A DNA stretch of 64,000 bases from Staphylococcus cornubiensis. Its GTDB lineage: Bacteria > Bacillota > Bacilli > Staphylococcales > Staphylococcaceae. The position numbers and the translations under genes were made by a program. Positions 8,903 through 18,968 of the stretch are shown piece after piece (within the stretch, counting starts at the first letter, position 1; each line of letters opens with the position of its first letter). The stretch is from NCBI RefSeq assembly GCF_900183575.1, contig NZ_FXUZ01000003.1:243805-307804 (forward strand), written 5' to 3'. The notes beneath the pieces were generated by a model, which was given only the letters and a program-made list of their open reading frames with translations, ran no database searches and was not told where the DNA came from.

Positions 8903-9309
8903 TCAATTAAAACGATGTGAAACTTTATTTTGAAATTCTTCATGAAAGTTATTGTACAAACCAGATTGCAGTGAAACTATAATAGCAGTATTTTTACTAA
9001 CATTTTCTTGTTGCATATATTTATTTACTTGTCTATATGTGATGGCAAACGTAACGTGAGCCTTGTTTGTTCTTCAGTTTTTTTAGTAATTGGTTCTGGT
9101 ATAGGTGTACCTACATTTAAATTTGCTTCTAACCAATCTTTTTTTATTGTTAAAAGGTCATTTACAGCTTTTATTTCTGAATCACCAGTACCAACAAGAC
9201 CATCCAACTCTTCATATTTAGCTATAAAATATTCAATACCATCATAATCTGTATCCTGCTCTACTTTTAACGTATAAGGCAATTTTAAATAGTAATTTAA
9301 ATCTTTCAT
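8903..9309 (-). pseudogene. hicB: HicB-family antitoxin, frameshifted before the DNA-binding domain
   Basis: The readable frame (9025-9309, 94 aa) is the HicB partner domain, including YEELDGLVGTGDSEIKAVND, but stops right after LRLPSHIDK, where an RHH DNA-binding domain should begin. Shifting frame by one base at the GACAAG codons opens a further stretch, NKYMQQENVSKNTAIIVSL, ending at 8903. This is a credible ribbon-helix-helix segment. The span of 407 bases is one short of a multiple of three, so a single lost base (probably an A) explains the truncation. The start overlaps the hicA stop by 4 bases. The truncated protein might still bind toxin but should not bind the operator normally. A sequencing error cannot be excluded from one read of the sequence. 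Confidence 0.75.
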
Positions 9310-9554
9310 GCTATCACCTTTTCTAAATCTTTTAGTAAAGTTTCAATATGATATTTGCATATAGAATCTGTAATATTAACTGTTCTCACAGGGATTTCTT
9401 TATATAAGGGATGCCTATACATAATATTTCCACCCTTACCTCTTTGATTCATTATCTCAAAACCGTACTTGCTTAGTAGAGAAATAAAATCTTTTTTATT
9501 CACATTTCTTGGGTTATTTTTTATTTTCTCTAGTGTTTTATCACGTTTAGTCAA
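9306..9554 (-). CDS. hicA: HicA-family mRNA interferase toxin
   Basis: An 82-aa protein of the HicA type (double-stranded-RNA-binding-like fold) directly upstream of hicB, the usual toxin-first order. HicA toxins cleave mRNA on the ribosome through a conserved His in a GSH-like loop; here the corresponding loop reads RGKGGNIMYRHP, so the usual His position is not obvious and the nearest His is in RHP. The start is TTG, about 7 bases after GGTGG. The base composition is clearly AT-rich relative to neighbours. With hicB frameshifted, the toxin may be weakened or inactive. Family call is fair; activity is uncertain. Confidence 0.68.
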   Translation of the reverse strand: MTKRDKTLEKIKNNPRNVNKKDFISLLSKYGFEIMNQRGKGGNIMYRHPLYKEIPVRTVNITDSICKYHIETLLKDLEKVIA

Positions 9555-9630
9555 ATAAGTACCACCATCCTAGTGTCACCTATATACCATTTCGTTATTA
9601 GTATATAAAATAATTTCAAAAAATAAATTT

Positions 9631-9669
9631 AAAAGCTAGAAACCCTTTAAATCAGGATTTCTAGCTTTT
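9631..9669. terminator. Bidirectional terminator of ilvE
   Basis: AAAAGCTAGAAA pairs with TTTCTAGCTTTT around a 15-base loop. It lies 8 bases beyond the ilvE stop and can act in both directions. Confidence 0.85.
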
Positions 9670-9675
9670 GATGTT
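9636..9675. repeat. Right 40-bp direct repeat flanking HicAB
   Basis: Identical over 40 bases to 8851-8890 and containing the ilvE terminator hairpin. The two copies bracket a segment of about 745 bases made up almost entirely of HicAB. Confidence 0.85.
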
Positions 9676-9677
9676 CA

Positions 9678-10760
9678 TTATCTTTCGTAATGAGGAACAA
9701 CAACGCGCCAACCGTGTGGATCTTCTAGCTTACCACTTTGAATACCTGTGTAATGGTCATACAATTTTTGCGTCACTGGACCAGTTTCATTATTGTTAAT
9801 CACAATTTCTTCATCTCTATATTGTAATGTACCTACTGGCGAGATAACAGCCGCTGTCCCTGTACCAAATACTTCTGTAAGTGCACCACTTTGATGTAAT
9901 TCGTACAACTCATCGATAGAGATACGACGCTCTTCTGTTTCGTAACCTAATGATGCGGCTAATTCTAAAACAGTTTTACGTGTAATACCTGGTAAAATAC
10001 TACCATTTAATGATGGTGTCACAACTTTACCATCAATGACGAAGAAGATATTCATGCTCCCTACTTCTTCTACATATTTTTGTTCCACACCATCTAACCA
10101 TAATACTTGGTCAAAGCCGAGTTGGTTCGCATTGGCTTGTGCGAGTAAGCTTGCCGCATAGTTTCCAGCTACTTTCGCGAAACCTACACCACCGCGTACC
10201 GCACGTACATATTCATCTTCTACGTAAATTTTCGTTGTACGTAATGAATCTCCGCCATAATAAGAACCTGATGGCGATAAAATGATTAATAAACGATACT
10301 CATGAGAAGGATGAACGCCTAAAACACCTTGTGTCGCGAAAACAGTTGGTCGAATGTATAAAGATTGACCTTCACCATTAGGTACCCAGTCACGATCAAT
10401 ATCAACCAGTTGTTTTAACCCTTCCAATAATAATGCCTCGTCAATTTGTGGCATTTTTAATCGCTCTAAAGATTGATTAATACGTTTAAAGTTTTCCTCA
10501 GGTCTAAATAAGACAACCTCGCCATCATGCTTGTATGCTTTTAATCCTTCAAAAACAGCTTGTCCGTAGTGGAGACTTTGTGCAGCTGGTGACAGTTCAA
10601 TTGGACCATAAGGAATAATCTTTAAATCGTGCCATCCTCGATCTGATGAATATTCAAAACTTAACATGTAATCGGTAAACACTTCACCAAAAGTAAGCGT
10701 GCTAAAATCAGGCTTTTCTTTTAATGAAGGGCTCACTTCTAATTCGATTTTTTCTGACAT
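9678..10760 (-). CDS. ilvE: Branched-chain amino acid aminotransferase
   Basis: PLP-dependent fold-type IV transaminase (360 aa) that interconverts Leu, Ile and Val with their 2-oxo acids using 2-oxoglutarate/glutamate. Visible family features are [13 protein letters not shown] near residue 70, the PLP-lysine region [14 protein letters not shown] near 195, and [15 protein letters not shown] near 310. The ATG at 10760 follows GGGAGGA by 6 bases; an ATG at 10775 lies upstream of that site and is rejected. In staphylococci this enzyme also supplies precursors for branched-chain fatty acids. It has its own terminator and is probably monocistronic. Confidence 0.96.
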   Translation of the reverse strand: MSEKIELEVSPSLKEKPDFSTLTFGEVFTDYMLSFEYSSDRGWHDLKIIPYGPIELSPAAQSLHYGQAVFEGLKAYKHDGEVVLFRPEENFKRINQSLERLKMPQIDEALLLEGLKQLVDIDRDWVPNGEGQSLYIRPTVFATQGVLGVHPSHEYRLLIILSPSGSYYGGDSLRTTKIYVEDEYVRAVRGGVGFAKVAGNYAASLLAQANANQLGFDQVLWLDGVEQKYVEEVGSMNIFFVIDGKVVTPSLNGSILPGITRKTVLELAASLGYETEERRISIDELYELHQSGALTEVFGTGTAAVISPVGTLQYRDEEIVINNNETGPVTQKLYDHYTGIQSGKLEDPHGWRVVVPHYER

Positions 10761-10911
10761 GATTATTCCTCCCATATGTAAAATATAATATTAACCATTA
10801 TAGCAATGACCGCCTTATAATTCAATGAGTATTCCGAAAATTACAATAATTGTCTTTTATCTTTAACATGCGCATGATCAATTGCACTTACATAAGAGAG
10901 GGATAATACAT

Positions 10912-10965
10912 AAAAATAGTGCGAAATGTAAACACTACAACATGTCCTCATCTCGCACTATTTTT
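10912..10965. terminator. Terminator downstream of tdh
   Basis: A 13-bp perfect stem, AAAAATAGTGCGA with TCGCACTATTTTT, separated by a 28-base loop. It is 8 bases from the tdh stop and, because its ends are A- and T-runs, could work in both directions. Confidence 0.8.
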
Positions 10966-10972
10966 CTATAAT

Positions 10973-11932
10973 TTATGCTTTATGGCTTTCTTTTTCACGA
11001 ATACCTTCAAGCATGCGCACTGTCATTTTTTCTAAGTCATACTGTGGATTAAAGCCCCATTCTCCACGCGCACAACTTGTATCAATACTATCTGGCCAAC
11101 TTTCCGCAATATCTTGACGAACTGGATCAACATCATACGTTAATTCAAATTCTGGAATATGTGCTTGAATGGCTTCTTTAATCATTTCAGGTTCAAGGCT
11201 CATCGCACTCAAGTTATAAGCATTACGATGAATCAGTTTACCCCCATCTGCTTCCATTAATTGAATAATCGCATCGATCGCATCGTCCATAAACATCATG
11301 TCCATATACGTGTCTTTTTGAATATAGCTCGTATATTTACCCTCTCGTACCGCTTGGAAATAAATGTCTACCGCGTAATCCGTCGTGCCCCCACCTGGTT
11401 CTTTAACATATGAAATAAGTCCTGGGAAACGCACACTACGCGTATCCACGCCGAACTTAGTGAAGTAGTAGTCACATAACAATTCACCTGATACTTTGTT
11501 GACGCCATACATTGTATTTGGACGTTGAATCGTCACTTGTGCTGTATTTTTCTTAGGTGTATCTGGCCCGAATGCACCGATAGAACTTGGTGTGAAAAAT
11601 TGTAAGTTGTATTCACGTGCTGCTTCTAACGCATTCACTAAACCACCCATGTTCAAGTTCCATGCGAGTAGCGGATTTTGTTCACACGTCGCTGATAACA
11701 ATGCCGCCATGTGCATTAATGTATCTGGTTTAAAAGATTCCACTAATTGAACCATTTTGTCAGCGTCTGTGACATCAAGAATTTCAAATGGCCCCGCTGC
11801 CACAATTGAATTTGCTTCTGGTTCACGAATATCTGTTGCTAACACATTTTCATTACCGTAAATTTCACGACATTTCGCAACCAATTCCGTTCCAATTTGT
11901 CCTAAAGCACCGGTTATCATAATTCTTTTCAT
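10973..11932 (-). CDS. tdh: L-threonine 3-dehydrogenase, SDR type
   Basis: NAD-dependent short-chain (extended SDR/epimerase-like) threonine dehydrogenase (319 aa), converting threonine to 2-amino-3-oxobutyrate. It has the Rossmann motif GALGQIG at residues 8-14 and the catalytic YGVNK (Tyr-x-x-x-Lys) near 145. The closest picture is the staphylococcal 'epimerase' next to kbl and ilvE. The next enzyme, Kbl, splits the product to glycine and acetyl-CoA. In S. aureus tdh and kbl are close neighbours; here an ABC-F gene stands between them. The start at 11932 follows GGAGA. Confidence 0.88.
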   Translation of the reverse strand: MKRIMITGALGQIGTELVAKCREIYGNENVLATDIREPEANSIVAAGPFEILDVTDADKMVQLVESFKPDTLMHMAALLSATCEQNPLLAWNLNMGGLVNALEAAREYNLQFFTPSSIGAFGPDTPKKNTAQVTIQRPNTMYGVNKVSGELLCDYYFTKFGVDTRSVRFPGLISYVKEPGGGTTDYAVDIYFQAVREGKYTSYIQKDTYMDMMFMDDAIDAIIQLMEADGGKLIHRNAYNLSAMSLEPEMIKEAIQAHIPEFELTYDVDPVRQDIAESWPDSIDTSCARGEWGFNPQYDLEKMTVRMLEGIREKESHKA

Positions 11933-12143
11933 TATCTTCCATCTCCAATCTGTTTCTCTCATACGGACATATGTATTCTATGTACAACCATTCCATGTCA
12001 TATACACTCAGATTATATCACTTAAGCGCTTTCCTGTACATGTATAGCATACACTAAAATACAGTAACAACATCAAACCTTTTGCTTAAAATGAAAAAGA
12101 GGGTTATGACAACTGAATGCCCTAGCCCCCATTGCACTATTGA

Positions 12144-13760
12144 TTACAGTAAGCATTTTTCTTTAACATAATCATAATGACCTTCAAATCTTTCTAACTT
12201 TTTGTCTTTTAATAAATAAGTAACATTAAATAGTTTATTGAGAAAGTAACGATCATGTGAAACTGCAATAATAGTCCCTTCATAATCTAACAACGCCTCT
12301 TCTATTGTTTCTTTTGCATCTATATCTAAATGGTTTGTCGGTTCATCTAATACAAGTAAATTGTAATTTGAATTCACGATTTGTGCCCAGCGTAGTCGGA
12401 TTTTTTCACCACCACTTAAATCTTTAACTTTTTTAAAGACATCTTCTCCATAAAACATGAAATTTGCTAAAATATGTCTAGCTTGTCCTTCTGATACATT
12501 AACTTTTTCACGAAATACATTTAATAAAGTCTCATTGTGCTCGTTTTCAAATTCATGTTGTGACAAGTAGCCTATTTTTAAATTATCTGGCGTTTTAATC
12601 ATACCACTATCACTTGAAACCATCCCTAAAATCACCTTTAATAGTGTAGATTTTCCTGTACCATTATCTCCTATAATCGCTACATGTTCACCTCTTCTTA
12701 CCAACATATTCACATTTTCATATAATAAATCATCATATCTTTTAGTGATATTTTTCATTTCAACCACTCTATTGGAAACACGTTTTCCTTCTTGTAATTG
12801 CATTTTCATTTTTGGTGCTTCTATCGTAGGTCTTTCTAAACGTTCAATTCGATTTAAAGCTTTTTCCATATTTTTTGCCCGGCGATACATGGAAGCATTA
12901 GGCGGATTCGCTTGGCTAGCCCACATTCTTAATCGTTGAATCGACTCTTTCATTTTTTTAATTTTCTTTTGTTGTGTTTGATAAGCTTCAAATTCATTTA
13001 AAAGCCGCTTCTCTCTTTCCTCAACAAAATATGAATAATTTCCATTGTAAAAGTGTAGCTGCTTTTGATCTATTTCTATAATTTGATTGACAGTCTCATC
13101 TAAAAAATAGCGATCATGTGAAATAATAACAGCAGCACCTTGGTAATTTTTTATATAGTTTGTTAACCACTCAATCGCTTTAAAATCAAGGTGGTTTGTA
13201 GGTTCATCTAATAATAACAACTCTGTATGTTGGATTAATATTTGCGCAATACCCACTTTTGTCCGTTCTCCTCCAGACAAATCTCCCCAAACTGACTCTA
13301 GTAAGTGCGTTATATTTAAGCCATGGGCGACTCTACGTATTTCAGCATCCATTTTGTATCCGCCATTTTCATCGTAATAAGTCTGTAATTCTCCATAACG
13401 TGCCATTAACATATCGATATTGTCTATTTCTTTACTCATTCTGTCTTCTAATTCTTCAAGTTGCTCCGATACCTTATTTAACTCCTGAAATACAGATTTT
13501 AAGCACTGATATACCTTTGCATCTTCTTCATATTGAGGCGTTTGGTTTAAGTATCCTATTCTAATATTTTTCTTCCAACTCACTACGCCTGTTGAAGGCT
13601 TTTCTATACCTGAAAGTAATTTCAATAAAGTTGTTTTTCCTTCTCCATTACGTCCAACTATACCTATTTTGTCACCAGTGTTAAGCGTGAGTTTGATATG
13701 ATCAAATAACGTTTCTTCTGTATAATTTTTCGTTATATTCGATGCATTTAATAAATTCAT
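12144..13760 (-). CDS. ABC-F family ATPase (ribosome-associated, possible antibiotic resistance)
   Basis: A 538-aa protein with two ABC domains and no membrane spans. Domain 1 has Walker A GRNGEGKT near 38, LSGGERTK near 163 and DEPTNHLD; domain 2 has GDNGTGKST near 350, LSGGEKIR and DEPTNHLD. The inter-domain linker (about 240-325) is long, basic and helical, as in ABC-F proteins that act at the ribosomal peptidyl-transferase centre. Some ABC-Fs (Vga, Lsa, Sal, Msr) protect from lincosamides, streptogramins, pleuromutilins or macrolides; others are housekeeping. I cannot assign it to a named resistance class. The attenuator-like leader upstream, its AT-rich codon use and its insertion between tdh and kbl suggest acquisition and inducibility. 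The ATG at 13760 is 7 bases from GGAGG. Confidence 0.8.
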   Translation of the reverse strand: MNLLNASNITKNYTEETLFDHIKLTLNTGDKIGIVGRNGEGKTTLLKLLSGIEKPSTGVVSWKKNIRIGYLNQTPQYEEDAKVYQCLKSVFQELNKVSEQLEELEDRMSKEIDNIDMLMARYGELQTYYDENGGYKMDAEIRRVAHGLNITHLLESVWGDLSGGERTKVGIAQILIQHTELLLLDEPTNHLDFKAIEWLTNYIKNYQGAAVIISHDRYFLDETVNQIIEIDQKQLHFYNGNYSYFVEEREKRLLNEFEAYQTQQKKIKKMKESIQRLRMWASQANPPNASMYRRAKNMEKALNRIERLERPTIEAPKMKMQLQEGKRVSNRVVEMKNITKRYDDLLYENVNMLVRRGEHVAIIGDNGTGKSTLLKVILGMVSSDSGMIKTPDNLKIGYLSQHEFENEHNETLLNVFREKVNVSEGQARHILANFMFYGEDVFKKVKDLSGGEKIRLRWAQIVNSNYNLLVLDEPTNHLDIDAKETIEEALLDYEGTIIAVSHDRYFLNKLFNVTYLLKDKKLERFEGHYDYVKEKCLL

Positions 13761-13775
13761 CATTCTTCCTCCATA

Positions 13776-13925
13776 TTATCTATAAGGAAGAACTTTAAAG
13801 TGTCCGTTCCTTATAGTTTGATTCAACACTTCAAAAAAGACAGACTCCACCAATTTTGAAATTAAAGTCGCAAATTTGTTGCGTATAATTTGTAAATATC
13901 TGCAACTATCAACTATAAGAAACAT
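13776..13925 (-). CDS. Putative leader peptide of the ABC-F gene (49 aa)
   Basis: It begins MFLIVDSCRYLQII and ends VLPYR. The ATG is 8 bases after GAGGAGG, one of the strongest ribosome-binding sites in the region. Its last codons run through the left arm of the hairpin at 13780-13816. Several antibiotic-inducible ABC-F and erm genes carry such translated leaders, where a stalled ribosome refolds the RNA. No homologue is recognised; the function is inferred from position. An in-frame ATG further upstream (13958) has no good ribosome-binding site. Confidence 0.5.
   Translation of the reverse strand: MFLIVDSCRYLQIIRNKFATLISKLVESVFFEVLNQTIRNGHFKVLPYR
13780..13816 (-). promoter_or_regulatory. 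Putative attenuator hairpin before the ABC-F gene
   Basis: On the minus strand CTATAAGGAA pairs perfectly with TTCCTTATAG; the loop contains the palindrome ACTTTAAAGT. The hairpin ends about 10 bases before GGAGG, so it could control access of ribosomes to the ABC-F start or be displaced by ribosomes stalled on the leader ORF. Confidence 0.5.
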
Positions 13926-14114
13926 ACAGGACACCTCCTCACACATGATTTCATTCATATTTTACTATAAATAAGCGTTTTCATACAGGATGTTTTTATC
14001 TTCAACATTTAAGTCTATAGATAGCAAAAGGACAAGTTTAAAAATATTGCATCAATAGCATCAAAAATGTTTATATCCTATTTCCCCCTTATACTAAGAT
14101 GCCAATAAAAAAAA

Positions 14115-14138
14115 GCAGTACACCCTAAGATGCACTGC
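14115..14138 (-). terminator. Terminator of kbl
   Basis: On the minus strand GCAGTGCATC pairs imperfectly with GGTGTACTGC around TTAG and is followed by eight T residues. Confidence 0.85.
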
Positions 14139-14152
14139 CCTACTTACATATT

Positions 14153-15343
14153 CTATTCAATAATGCCGAGTTCTTTACCGACACGTGCATAGACTTCTAA
14201 TGCTTGATCTAACATTTCTTTTGTATGCGCTGCAGTTGGCATGTTACGTACACGACCTGTGCCACGTGGGACAGTTGGGAACACAATTGATTTCACGTAA
14301 ATGCCTTCTTCCATGAGACGTTTACTGAATTGTTGTGTTTTCTTTTCATCACCAATAATGACAGGTGTAATCGGCGTTTCAGATTGACCTGTATCAAAGC
14401 CTAAACGTGACAAGCCCTCTTTTAAGTAATTCGCATTTTCCCATAAACGGTCATGCAATTCTGTTGATGCCATTAATTTCTTCACGGCTTCCGTAATTGC
14501 CTTCGTATCTCCAGGCGCTAATGAAGTTGAGAATAAGAATGGACGTGATTGTGCTTTTAACCAATCGATTAATTTTTGTGAACCAGCAACATAACCGCCA
14601 ACAACACCGATTGCTTTTGATAATGTACCGATTTGGAAGTCAACTTTATCTTGTAAGCCAAAGTGTTTCACCGTACCAGCACCTTTACCCATCACACCTG
14701 AACCGTGTGCATCGTCCACATACACCATAATGCCATATTGTTCACAGATTTCGACGATTTCAGGTAATTTTGCAACATCGCCATCCATACTGAAGACACC
14801 GTCAGTAATGTACATCACTTTGTTATATTGACCTGATTCTACAGCTTCTTTTGCTTTTTGACGCAAATCATCCATATCTGAATGGTTCACACGAATAATT
14901 TTCGCTTTAGATAAACGACAACCATCAATAATTGACGCATGGTTCAGTTCATCAGATAAGATTGCATCATTTTTATTCATCACAGCTGAAATGGCTGCCA
15001 TGTTACAGTTAAAGCCTGATTGATATGCAACTGCTGCTTCTGTCCCTTTGAACTCAGCTAACGTTGCTTCTAATTCATCATGTAAGTCTAATGTCCCATT
15101 GATTGAACGTACCGCACCAGCACCGACACCATGTGTATCAATCGCATTTTTAGCTGCTGTTTTTAAATCTTCATTCGTCGCTAAACCTAAGTAGTTGTTT
15201 GAAGATAAATTGATATATTTCTTTCCATTAATTTGAATTTCTGGTCCATTCGCACCTTCAACTGTATCAATCTCGTTATACAGTCCATTTTCTTTTAAAT
15301 GGTTCAAATTTTCATCTAGAAAGTCGTTTAATTGTTGTACCAC
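14153..15343 (-). CDS. kbl: Glycine C-acetyltransferase (2-amino-3-ketobutyrate CoA ligase)
   Basis: PLP enzyme of the alpha-oxoamine synthase family (396 aa) that cleaves 2-amino-3-oxobutyrate with CoA to glycine and acetyl-CoA, completing threonine breakdown begun by Tdh. It has the NNYLGLA start region, [11 protein letters not shown] near 135, VDDAHGSG near 205 and the PLP-lysine motif TLSKAIG near 235. The start is GTG at 15343, 8 bases after AGGGG, and matches the N-terminus of the S. aureus protein (M-V-Q). An ATG at 15361 lies before that ribosome-binding site and is rejected. Confidence 0.95.
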   Translation of the reverse strand: MVQQLNDFLDENLNHLKENGLYNEIDTVEGANGPEIQINGKKYINLSSNNYLGLATNEDLKTAAKNAIDTHGVGAGAVRSINGTLDLHDELEATLAEFKGTEAAVAYQSGFNCNMAAISAVMNKNDAILSDELNHASIIDGCRLSKAKIIRVNHSDMDDLRQKAKEAVESGQYNKVMYITDGVFSMDGDVAKLPEIVEICEQYGIMVYVDDAHGSGVMGKGAGTVKHFGLQDKVDFQIGTLSKAIGVVGGYVAGSQKLIDWLKAQSRPFLFSTSLAPGDTKAITEAVKKLMASTELHDRLWENANYLKEGLSRLGFDTGQSETPITPVIIGDEKKTQQFSKRLMEEGIYVKSIVFPTVPRGTGRVRNMPTAAHTKEMLDQALEVYARVGKELGIIE

Positions 15344-15453
15344 CTGAATTTCCCCTTTCACATTTTAAATCCTCTTAATCATAACGCATTTTGAACAAAC
15401 TTAAAAGCGGGTGTATAATAAATGCAATAACCGTATTTAAGGAGAGAGTAATC

Positions 15454-16626
15454 GTGACGGATTGGTTCCAATTGGCATATGACAAAGAACAGGAGATGGT
15501 TCAAACACGACGCTATCTCCATCAACATCCTGAATTGTCATTTCAAGAAACAGAAACACATGCTTATATTTTGCAACGACTTCAACAATTAAATTTTCAA
15601 ATTGATGAAAAAGTCGGTCAAAATGGTATCATTGCACGTATTGTTGGTGATGAAGCAGGGCCTACTATAGCATTACGTGCAGATTTTGATGCACTCCCCA
15701 TTGAAGATTTAAAAGACGTCCCCTATCGTTCTACCGTCCCTGGTGTGATGCATGCGTGTGGTCATGACGGCCATACAACGATTTTATTGACTGTCGCCGA
15801 ACTCCTACATGCGCATCAATCTCAGTTAAAAGGGAGCGTCGTCTTAATTTTCCAATATGGCGAAGAAGTGACGCCTGGGGGTGCACAAGAAATGATTGCG
15901 GATAACGCCTTAATGGGTGTCGACAAAATTTACGGCAATCATTTATGGAGTGGCTATCCGACAGGCACAATTCATACACGACCTGGTCCGATGATGGCAC
16001 AACCAGATGAATTCAATATTACGATTCACGGTAAAGGGGGCCACGGTGCTAAACCCCATGAAACGATTGATCCGATTGTTATCCTTGCTGAGTTCATTTT
16101 AAGCGCACAAAAAATCGTTTCTCGCACGCTAGACCCTGTGAAGCAAGCCGTCATTTCATTCGGTAAAATTGAAGCCGGTGAAGCAGATAACGTCATTCCT
16201 GATACAGCAACTTGTCGTGGTACTGTGCGCACATTTGAAACAGAGGTCCAGGCTCATATTTATCATAAAATGGATTTGTTATTACAAGGACTCGCCCTCG
16301 CAAATGACGTCACATATACGTTTGACTACATTAAAGGCTATTTACCTGTCTATAACCATGAAGCATCAGCAGAAATCGTTAAAAATGCTGCCCATGCGTT
16401 AAACTTCCGATATCAAGAGTCTGATTTAATGATGGTCGGTGAAGACTTTTCGTTTTATTTAAAATCTAGACCTGGTGCATTTTTCTTAACTGGCTGTGGG
16501 AACGCTCAAAAAGGAACAGACTGGCCACATCATAGTCCACATTTTGATATTGACGAAGATGCGATGAAATATGCCGTGAGCACTTTTATGAAGATTTTAG
16601 AACTTGAAGGGGTATTCAAAGATTAA
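15454..16626 (+). CDS. M20-family amidohydrolase (N-acyl amino acid / hippurate hydrolase-like)
   Basis: A 390-aa zinc peptidase of family M20D, cytoplasmic, removing acyl groups from N-acyl amino acids or small peptides. Metal-site motifs are HACGHDGHT near 100, YGEEVTPGGA near 135, the dimerisation-domain signature GKGGHGAKPHE near 190 and GEDFSF near 330. The start is GTG at 15454 behind AAGGAGAG; an ATG at 15391 would precede that site. The same gene lies beside kbl and tuf in S. aureus. Natural substrate unknown. Confidence 0.88.
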   Translation: MTDWFQLAYDKEQEMVQTRRYLHQHPELSFQETETHAYILQRLQQLNFQIDEKVGQNGIIARIVGDEAGPTIALRADFDALPIEDLKDVPYRSTVPGVMHACGHDGHTTILLTVAELLHAHQSQLKGSVVLIFQYGEEVTPGGAQEMIADNALMGVDKIYGNHLWSGYPTGTIHTRPGPMMAQPDEFNITIHGKGGHGAKPHETIDPIVILAEFILSAQKIVSRTLDPVKQAVISFGKIEAGEADNVIPDTATCRGTVRTFETEVQAHIYHKMDLLLQGLALANDVTYTFDYIKGYLPVYNHEASAEIVKNAAHALNFRYQESDLMMVGEDFSFYLKSRPGAFFLTGCGNAQKGTDWPHHSPHFDIDEDAMKYAVSTFMKILELEGVFKD

Positions 16627-16642
16627 CTGAACAATAACATCT

Positions 16643-16674
16643 CATCGCAGTTTCTTTTCACAGTAGCTGCGATG
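16643..16674 (+). terminator. Terminator of the amidohydrolase gene
   Basis: CATCGCAG pairs with CTGCGATG, followed by TTCTTTTCTCT. Confidence 0.7.
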
Positions 16675-16715
16675 TTCTTTTCTCTATAAAAAATTAAAAT
16701 GAAAGGAATGTTACG

Positions 16716-17420
16716 ATGGGAGATACACTCTATCAACATGGTACACTTGGCACACTCATAGCAGGCTTATTAGAAGGCACTGCAACAATTCAAGACATAC
16801 TCGAACATGGTGATGCCGGTTTAGGGACGTTAGCTGGATCCGATGGTGAAGTAATTTTTATAGACGGTCAAGCATTTCACGCTAATGCTCAAAACGAATT
16901 CACACAACTTTCTGGAGAAGAACTCACCCCTTTTGCGACAATTACACATTTCCAAGCACATCATACATTTAACGTGACAAATCAATCAGCGCAACATGTA
17001 TTAGAGCACGTCCGTACAAAAATGCGCAGTCAAAATGCATTTTCAGCAGTCAAAATTACTGGAACATTTCAACACGTGCACGTACGAATGATGCCAGGAC
17101 AAACACCCCCATACCGTCGCTTAATTGAGTCAGCACAGCAACAACCCGAATATACACGCACAGACATTACAGGTACATTGATTGGCTTTTACACGCCCGA
17201 ACTGTTTCATGGTATTGGTGCAGGTGGCTTTCATATTCACTTTGTTGATGATGCGCGTACTTTTGGAGGACATGTTTTAGATTTCCATATAGACGAAGCC
17301 GATGTAGAAATTCAAGATTTTGAAACGTTAGCACAACATTTTCCAGTCAATCATCGTTCATTTACAGAGGCGGAAATTGATTATGAGGATATTAATGAAG
17401 AGATTAGAGAGGCTGAGTAA
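16716..17420 (+). CDS. budA: Alpha-acetolactate decarboxylase
   Basis: BudA/AlsD (234 aa) converts acetolactate to acetoin, which limits acid stress and uses up pyruvate. The zinc site is visible in GGFHIHF (two His) and GGHVLDF (third His) near residues 170-190, with the family's conserved Glu and Arg-containing N-terminal sheet. Cytoplasmic, no signal peptide. The ribosome-binding site is AAAGGAATG. It stands alone here, without an acetolactate synthase (alsS) gene beside it, and converges with tuf. Confidence 0.93.
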   Translation: MGDTLYQHGTLGTLIAGLLEGTATIQDILEHGDAGLGTLAGSDGEVIFIDGQAFHANAQNEFTQLSGEELTPFATITHFQAHHTFNVTNQSAQHVLEHVRTKMRSQNAFSAVKITGTFQHVHVRMMPGQTPPYRRLIESAQQQPEYTRTDITGTLIGFYTPELFHGIGAGGFHIHFVDDARTFGGHVLDFHIDEADVEIQDFETLAQHFPVNHRSFTEAEIDYEDINEEIREAE

Positions 17421-17553
17421 CGTTTCAAAGCACTATCAAAATTGAGCTTTTCTCTTATGTATTTCATCTCAGCTGACATTGCTATATGTCCATAAAAAGG
17501 ATAGGGACTTGGAAAACTTAATCTCCCATCCCCATTTTCAAGCAAATAAAAAA

Positions 17554-17575
17554 AGAGCTGGCCGAGGCCAACTCT
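17554..17575. terminator. Terminator of tuf (bidirectional)
   Basis: AGAGCTGGCC pairs with GGCCAACTCT, flanked by A-run and T-run, between the convergent budA and tuf genes. Confidence 0.85.
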
Positions 17576-17599
17576 TTTTTTATCTATAATAAAGATAGA

Positions 17600-18787
<1,188 letters not shown>

Positions 18788-18831
18788 TATGAAATCTCTC
18801 CTCTTTGATTAAGAATTATTATTTTAATATC

Positions 18832-18860
18832 TCTCATGAAAGTTACTCACCAACATGAGA
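18832..18860 (-). promoter_or_regulatory. Inverted repeat in the fusA-tuf spacer
   Basis: TCTCATG (18832-18838) and CATGAGA (18854-18860) form a 7-bp stem about 45 bases upstream of tuf. There is no T-run on the minus strand, so processing or attenuation is likelier than termination. Low certainty. Confidence 0.35.
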
Positions 18861-18968
18861 TAGATAATGTTATTTCCTTTATAAATCATTTCTTAGAAAA
18901 AATCAATTTAAAAACCAGTCGCTATTTGAGTTACCCTCAAGGGCGACGCGTCAAACTAAGATGACGAA

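Larger units (their letters stand above)
13764..14152. other. Leader and intergenic region upstream of the ABC-F gene
   Basis: Reading toward the ABC-F gene (minus strand) this holds the kbl terminator (14115-14138), an AT-rich promoter region, a 49-codon leader ORF with a strong ribosome-binding site (13776-13925), and a perfect 10-bp hairpin just before the ABC-F ribosome-binding site (13780-13816). Confidence 0.6.
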
